Source: Methanoregula sp. PtaB.Bin085
Lineage (GTDB): Archaea > Halobacteriota > Methanomicrobia > Methanomicrobiales > Methanospirillaceae
Reading direction: 5' to 3'
Assembly: GCF_002067035.1 (NCBI RefSeq)
Contig: NZ_MVQB01000043.1
Coordinates: forward strand, 1-64,000
DNA length: 64,000 nt
In this document: piece after piece, positions 59,564-64,000 of the stretch
Layout: each line of letters opens with the position of its first letter
How positions within the stretch are numbered: position 1 is the stretch's first letter
Program-made: the position numbers and the translations under genes
The notes under the pieces: model-generated
Database searches by the model: none
Seen by the model: only the letters and a program-made list of their open reading frames with translations
Told to the model about the DNA's origin: nothing

Positions 59564-60421
59564 TTACCTTTTATGTGTAGTATCACAGCCGTCACGATCG
59601 CAACTTTTCTTTGCCCGGAGGAGGTCCTCCACGATGGTCACGACCTCCCCCACGCTGCTGACCACATGGTCCGCTTCCTTGTACAGGTCTTCCGGCCGGT
59701 CGCCCGGCTGCTGGACGGTCAGGATGGCGATGTCGGCGTTCCGCATGGCGCACAGGTCGTTGATGCCGTCCCCCACCATCAGCACCTTGTCGTATTCCTG
59801 CCGGAGGTCGCTGACGATCTGGGCCTTGACCGTCGGTGTTGCCACGCCATAGACCCGGTCGCGGGGGATCCCGAGATGGTCCGCCATCTTTTCGAGCTTG
59901 GTGACCCGGTCGCCGGATGCGATGAAGGTCGGCACGCCCATGCGGTGGAGAGCCGTGATCGCGTCCTTTGCGCCATCGAACGGCCAGCCGCCGGCAGTGA
60001 TGGCGAACTCGATGCCCCGCTGCGCCATGTTGATGATGGCGCCGCTGTTCAGCGTCACGACCGATTCCTCCTTGCAGACCGTCCAGACGTTCCGGATGCA
60101 CTCCTGCAGGTCGCCCACCCGGGCGCGGTCATCGGCATACAGAACCTCCCCGATCTCGTCGGCTGTGGTGATTTTCCGCGTGCAGCTGATGCCAAACCCG
60201 ATATCATGCCGGACCAGGTATTCCGACAGGACGGTGCCGGCCGGCGCTGCCATGAGATCCTTTGACCGGACCGGGAGCACAATCAGGACGCGGTCGGGCG
60301 AGCTGAACGTGAGCGTCGTGGTCTCGATGCCGGGCAGCAGGGTGTTGTTGCAGATGTCCTTTGCAACCCGGTAGGTATTCAGGAGCGTTCCTGCACTGTC
60401 GAAAACAACGGCCACTGACAT
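59564..60421 (-). CDS. HAD phosphatase, soluble P-type-ATPase-like
   Basis: 285 residues. HAD motif I is VVFDSAGTLL (Asp8 nucleophile, with Ser in place of the usual second Asp region), motif II FIASGDRVTK and motif III/IV MVGDGINDLCAM. The order and the GDGINDL end resemble the phosphorylation core of P-type ATPases without any membrane helix, as in the Methanocaldococcus soluble P-type-like phosphatase family. The natural substrate is unknown. It stands 35 bases upstream of atwA on the same strand, so it may begin the MCR-activation transcript. Divergent from e2b2 by 45 bp. Confidence 0.83.
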   Translation of the reverse strand: MSVAVVFDSAGTLLNTYRVAKDICNNTLLPGIETTTLTFSSPDRVLIVLPVRSKDLMAAPAGTVLSEYLVRHDIGFGISCTRKITTADEIGEVLYADDRARVGDLQECIRNVWTVCKEESVVTLNSGAIINMAQRGIEFAITAGGWPFDGAKDAITALHRMGVPTFIASGDRVTKLEKMADHLGIPRDRVYGVATPTVKAQIVSDLRQEYDKVLMVGDGINDLCAMRNADIAILTVQQPGDRPEDLYKEADHVVSSVGEVVTIVEDLLRAKKSCDRDGCDTTHKR

Positions 60422-60466
60422 GATCCACCCGGCAATACCTTATTGTCCTTTTCACTCCATTGTTCA

Positions 60467-61438
60467 ATGAAGCTGATGACCGTACCTGAAACCGCAGAGA
60501 AGATAAAGAGCATGGAGATCCGGGGGGCCGGCCGGATCGCCCGTGCAGCCGCTGAGGCGCTCCGGGATCATGCACAGACCCTGAAAGCAAAGGACCTGCA
60601 GGCGTTTAAAAAAGAGATGGAACGGTCCGCACGGGTTCTGATCGCAACACGGCCGACCGCAGTGTCGCTCCCGAATGCCGTCCATATTGTCATGAGAGGC
60701 CTTGGCGACGAACGTACCGTGGAGGAGGCCCGCGCCGCCCTGGTCCGGAGGGCAGACGGGTTCATCGATTCTTCCCGGCACGCGGTGGAGAAGATCGCGC
60801 AGTTCGGCGCCCGCCACATCCGCGATGGCGACACGATCCTGACGCACTGCAACTCCGAGGTTGCGCTGGGTTGCATCATCGAGGCGCACCGGCAGGGGAG
60901 GGATATCGAGGTCTTTGCGACCGAGGTCCGGCCGAGGAACCAGGGGCATATCACGATCCGGACCCTGAACGATGCCGGGATCAGGACGAACTTCATCGTG
61001 GACTCGGCCGTCCGATCGTTTATCAACGACGTGGATCTCGTCATCGTGGGCGCCGATGCCGTGACGGTCAATGGTGCAGTGGTGAACAAGATCGGCACCT
61101 CGCAGGTGGCCCACACGGCAAAGGAAGCACGGGTGAACATGATCGTTGCCACCGAGACCTACAAGTTCGCCCCGCGGACGGTCATGGGCGAGTTCATTGA
61201 TATCGAGGAGCGGGGACCGGACGAGGTGTTACCGGAAGCTGTCCGGAAGACGCTGCCGAATGTGACGGTCCGCAACCCGGCGTTCGACGTCACTCCTCCG
61301 GAATTTATCGACCTGATCGTGACCGAGGCCGGGGCGATCCCGCCGCAGATGGCCTACGTCATCATCCGGGAATTCCTCGGATGGGACATCGGGGAGTTCG
61401 GGGCGGAGACCGGCCCCTCCGGGATCAACGGGGAATGA
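60467..61438 (+). CDS. Ribose-1,5-bisphosphate isomerase
   Basis: 323 residues from the ATG at 60467 (MKLMTVPETAEKIKSMEIRG); an ATG 24 bases upstream lies next to the divergent promoter and is less likely. The eIF2B-like fold carries IRDGDTILTHCNSEVA (catalytic Cys) and DLVIVGADAVTVNGAVVNKI (catalytic Asp), then RNPAFDVTPPEFIDLIVTE and the family ending. It converts ribose-1,5-bisphosphate to ribulose-1,5-bisphosphate in the archaeal AMP-degradation route that feeds type III RuBisCO. The partner genes (AMP phosphorylase, RuBisCO) are not in the window. The local name is e2b2. Confidence 0.92.
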   Translation: MKLMTVPETAEKIKSMEIRGAGRIARAAAEALRDHAQTLKAKDLQAFKKEMERSARVLIATRPTAVSLPNAVHIVMRGLGDERTVEEARAALVRRADGFIDSSRHAVEKIAQFGARHIRDGDTILTHCNSEVALGCIIEAHRQGRDIEVFATEVRPRNQGHITIRTLNDAGIRTNFIVDSAVRSFINDVDLVIVGADAVTVNGAVVNKIGTSQVAHTAKEARVNMIVATETYKFAPRTVMGEFIDIEERGPDEVLPEAVRKTLPNVTVRNPAFDVTPPEFIDLIVTEAGAIPPQMAYVIIREFLGWDIGEFGAETGPSGINGE

Positions 61439-61970
61439 GGCGTCCGCAACCGGTCAGGGATTCTGATGCCGGCTGCAGGATAGTCATCTTAAAAAGCGGA
61501 TCTGTTGAAACGGGCATGAAGGGTTTCACATCAGGATGATGAAAAGAACATGAAATCCGGATATGTATGAGGGCTCCCTGCCTCATGGCCTCTCCGGGGC
61601 ACGGCGGGGCCAGAGCAGGTTTTGGGAACCGGTAATCGAAGGCCGCCGCGGGAGCGCCCCCGCGGGGGCGGCGGCATCTATCCTGAAGGGGGTATGGGGG
61701 CATCAGCCCCCATCGTTTATCCTGAAGCGTAATTTTCATGGGAGATCCATTCCTGATGAAAAATTATCACATGGATTTCGATCCAAAATCGTGCTCCACG
61801 GGGCGAGCCCCGACAGACCCCGAGCGCCCGTGGCTCCTTCCCAATCCAGAGCTTTGCCTTGAAAGGCTTTCCAAGAATCCAAAAAGACTCAACGGAACAC
61901 AATTCCGTACCTGTTCCATTCTCCCCGCACCCTCAAAACAATAAATTCCCCGCACAACCCATCTGTACCC
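61439..61970. other. 532-bp repeat-rich spacer
   Basis: Contains a GC palindrome (about 61640-61675, CCGCCGCGGG with CCGCGGGGGCGGCGG), GGGGGCATCAGCCCCC (about 61700-61715), two TATCCTGAAG direct repeats and the 46-bp palindromic repeat at 61792. No gene is supported; the small open frames follow the palindromes. It probably collects the transcription end of e2b2 and the promoter of lysA. Confidence 0.55.
61792..61837. repeat. 46-bp palindromic repeat, second copy
   Basis: Begins TGCTCCACGGGGCGAGCCCC and ends CCCGTGGCTCC. Matches 33571-33616 at 43 of 46 positions; the three changes lie in the hairpin loop side. Read on the minus strand both copies encode EPRALGVCR and SPRGA, but no real gene. 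Confidence 0.7.
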
Positions 61971-63284
61971 ATGCAGGGAGCGAAACCAATCACAAAGACC
62001 GTCCCCTTTACCAAAGCCCGGATCGAGGAACTTGAGAAAAGGTATCCGACACCGTTCCATATCTACGATGAGGAGGCGATCCGCGCAGGAGCACGGCGGC
62101 TGTACAAAGCATTCTCGTGGGTAACGGATACTGAAGGTAAAAAGGGCGGCTTTACAAATTTCTTCGCGGTCAAGGCGCTCCCGAACCCCTCCATCCTCCG
62201 GATCCTGCACGAGGAGGGGATGGGAGCTGACTGCAGCTCACTTCCCGAGCTCCTGCTGGCAGACGCCGCCGGAATCAAAGGGGAGGAGATCATGTTCACC
62301 TCCAACGATACACCGGCCGATGAGTTCGCCCTTGCAAGGAAAATGGGAGCAGTCATCAACCTGGACGATATCACCCATATCGGTTTCCTTGAGAAGGCCG
62401 CAGGAATCCCCCGGCTCATCTGCTTCCGGTACAACCCCGGCGAGGAATACAGTCACGGGAACGCGATCATCGGGAACCCGGCCGAAGCGAAATACGGGCT
62501 CACGCACGACCAGATCCTCAAAGCCTACACGATCGCACGGAAGAAAGGCGCACAGCGGTTCGGCCTGCATGCCATGATCGTGTCCAACCAGCGCGACGAG
62601 GATATCCTCGTTGAAGCGGCCCGGCTGCTGTTCAATCTGGCTGTCGAGATCAAGGAAAAGACCGGCATCCGGGTCGAGTTCATCAATCTCGGCGGTGGTA
62701 TCGGGATTCCCTACTCACCGGTCGATCACCAGGTTGACCTTGAGCGATATGCACGGGGAGTTCACAAGGCCTATAAGGAGATTATCGCAAAGAACGGGCT
62801 TGCACCGATGCGCATCGTCATGGAGAGCGGCAGGGCTGTCACCGGGCCGTACGGGTACCTGGTGTCACGCGTACGGCACGTTGCACGGAAGCACCGCGAT
62901 TATGTCGGGCTTGATGCCTGCATGGCAAACCTTATGCGCCCCGCCCTCTACGGCGCGTATCATCACATCACGGTGCTTGGAAAGGAGAAGAAGCCCCTTG
63001 ATCATGTGTATGACGTGACCGGCAGCCTGTGCGAGAACAACGACAAGTTCGCTGTCCAGAGGTTCCTTCCCGCGATGAGCCCCGGGGATCTCGTCGTGAT
63101 CCATGACACGGGAGCGCACGGCCACGCAATGGGCTTCAACTACAACGGCAAGCTCCGCTCGGCCGAGTTCCTGATGCAGAAAGGCGGGACATTCAGGCTC
63201 ATCCGGAGGGCGGAGACCGCGAACGATTATTTCGCCACCCTGGACTTCGAAGGATCGGACTTCTCCGGGCTTGCACGAAAGTAA
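61971..63284 (+). CDS. lysA: Diaminopimelate decarboxylase
   Basis: 437 residues, a PLP enzyme that makes lysine from meso-diaminopimelate. The PLP lysine is in TNFFAVKALPNP (Lys68). Then come GMGADCSSLPELLLADAAGI, VEFINLGGGIGIPY (phosphate loop), MESGRAVTGPYGYLV, DACMANLMRPALYGAYHHIT and the substrate-side GSLCENNDKFA with the conserved Cys. The protein is complete. It is followed by dapF on the same strand after 306 bp, so the last two steps of the lysine pathway are neighbours. Confidence 0.96.
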   Translation: MQGAKPITKTVPFTKARIEELEKRYPTPFHIYDEEAIRAGARRLYKAFSWVTDTEGKKGGFTNFFAVKALPNPSILRILHEEGMGADCSSLPELLLADAAGIKGEEIMFTSNDTPADEFALARKMGAVINLDDITHIGFLEKAAGIPRLICFRYNPGEEYSHGNAIIGNPAEAKYGLTHDQILKAYTIARKKGAQRFGLHAMIVSNQRDEDILVEAARLLFNLAVEIKEKTGIRVEFINLGGGIGIPYSPVDHQVDLERYARGVHKAYKEIIAKNGLAPMRIVMESGRAVTGPYGYLVSRVRHVARKHRDYVGLDACMANLMRPALYGAYHHITVLGKEKKPLDHVYDVTGSLCENNDKFAVQRFLPAMSPGDLVVIHDTGAHGHAMGFNYNGKLRSAEFLMQKGGTFRLIRRAETANDYFATLDFEGSDFSGLARK

Positions 63285-63590
63285 TACCCGGAACGGCAAA
63301 GGCAGGGTGCAGGAAACGGTAAATCCCGACCCGGGGAATACCGGTATCGCCTTTTCTTTTTTCGCCAGCAACCCGTGATTTCAGAACGTCACCGGCCTCA
63401 TCCTCAAAAACCGGTCCGGGCTGCGAATTCTGCACCCGGCAGCACCGGTTCAGAACGAATCACGTCGTGACCGGACCCGGCCGGGAGATTCACCGGAACC
63501 GATGCTTTTATCGGAGATCAGGGCCCTCAACAGTAGTACAGGCAAGAACCGGCGGGAACCCGCGAGACGGCAGGGCACGGGGGATTTTCC
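63285..63590. other. 306-bp spacer with a candidate dapF promoter
   Basis: A TATA-like CTTTTATC (63505-63512) lies in the loop of a small palindrome (CCGAT 63499-63503, ATCGG 63510-63514), about 80 bases before dapF. GGGGGA precedes the dapF ATG. No gene or repeat is seen. Confidence 0.4.
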
Positions 63591-64000
63591 ATGGAGATTC
63601 ATTTCAGCAAACTTCACGAAAATGGCGTTGACTTCATCGTGATCGACGAGTACCACACACTTGTCATTCCCGACGACATGAAAGGGCAGTTCGCTTCCTG
63701 TTACTGCGATCGCCGGGTTGGCATTGGTGCCGACGGCGTGCTGTTCCTCATGAAGTCGGCAAAGGACAGTCTCCGGATGCGCCTCTTTCTGCCGGACGGG
63801 AGCGAGGCGGAGATGTGCGGGAACGGGATCCGCTGCCTTGCCAAAGCTGCAGCAGATGCCGGGTACGTGAAAGGATCCTTCACGGTGGAGACTGCCGCTG
63901 GATCGCTCTCGGTCGTGACAGAGAATTCCGACGACGGATTTCTGGCAACGGTCATCATGTCCCCCCCGCAGTTCGACCGCAGCGATATCCCGGCAACCGG
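63591..64000 (+). CDS. dapF: Diaminopimelate epimerase, N-terminal part (runs off the window)
   Basis: The first 136 codons are present. MEIHFSKLHENGVDFIVIDE is the family start, though Gly-Asn-Asp becomes Gly-Val-Asp here. RRVGIGADGVLFL and LPDGSEAEMCGNGIRCLAKA follow, with the first catalytic Cys in EMCGNG. The enzyme converts LL- to meso-diaminopimelate, the substrate of the lysA product just upstream. The second catalytic Cys lies beyond the window. Confidence 0.93.
   Translation, partial: MEIHFSKLHENGVDFIVIDEYHTLVIPDDMKGQFASCYCDRRVGIGADGVLFLMKSAKDSLRMRLFLPDGSEAEMCGNGIRCLAKAAADAGYVKGSFTVETAAGSLSVVTENSDDGFLATVIMSPPQFDRSDIPAT

Noticed and set aside
57192-59852. 886-codon open frame on the plus strand
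   Set aside because: Lies opposite atwA and marker 3, both clear methanogen proteins with complete motifs.

Overview
The window is about 64 kb of GC-rich chromosome from a hydrogenotrophic methanogenic archaeon, most likely order Methanomicrobiales (Methanoregula-like). The support is direct: a methanogenesis-marker operon with methyl-coenzyme M reductase activation component A2, two CofH-type F420 (deazaflavin) biosynthesis genes, the archaeal DNA polymerase D small subunit, archaeal AspRS, ribose-1,5-bisphosphate isomerase, a short core-type MetE, and sensor kinases of the RHDILNQ type common in this order. No rRNA, tRNA or CRISPR array was seen.

Layout. 0-12 kb: cupin tail, membrane protein, PAS histidine kinase, P-type cation ATPase, CDF metal transporter, large beta-propeller lipoprotein, a second histidine kinase on the minus strand. 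12-19 kb: aspS, core-MetE (with a perfect palindrome against its start codon), two envelope-associated proteins, a lipoprotein, polD small subunit, a lipoprotein gene broken by two compensating homopolymer indels, and a RelE-type toxin-antitoxin pair. 19.6-23.4 kb: three tandem PEGA-domain surface proteins with PGF-CTERM-like tails, an orphan tail of a fourth copy, and a palindromic repeat. 23.5-32.4 kb: LysE exporter, signal peptidase, CofH, a truncated CDF gene, an acyl-CoA ligase, and a minus-strand operon of ABC ATPase, ABC permease, ferredoxin-type aldo/keto reductase and TetR regulator with a double operator in front.

32.4-33.7 kb is an AT-rich patch with small membrane proteins, dispersed repeats and a 237-bp MITE (14-bp terminal inverted repeats, 6-bp target duplication). 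33.7-40.3 kb is an RND/MMPL exporter with two NEW3/COG1361 surface proteins in one operon, preceded by an HTH-PAS regulator. 40.6-45.6 kb holds a second CofH, small redox/FMN proteins, an MBL hydrolase and thiC. 45.6-47.8 kb looks like inserted DNA: an MNT-HEPN toxin-antitoxin pair lies between thiC and a duplicated fragment of the thiC 3' end, followed by an AT-rich membrane protein and an iteron-like repeat field.

49-52 kb encodes a large secreted protein with calcium-binding TSP3 repeats and a zincin HEFNH motif. 52.2-60.4 kb is one long minus-strand operon: HAD phosphatase, atwA, methanogenesis markers 3, 6, 5, 15, 17 and 7, then an AhpD-like protein abutting the last marker. The window closes with e2b2, a repeat-rich spacer, lysA and the start of dapF (lysine via diaminopimelate).

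The strongest leads are the thiC-flanked MNT-HEPN insertion and neighbouring iterons, the tandem PEGA surface-protein family with its near-identical orphan tail, the AhpD-like gene coupled to the MCR-activation operon, the MITE, and the operators at metE and the ABC operon. All functional calls are from reading the sequence; no database search was run.
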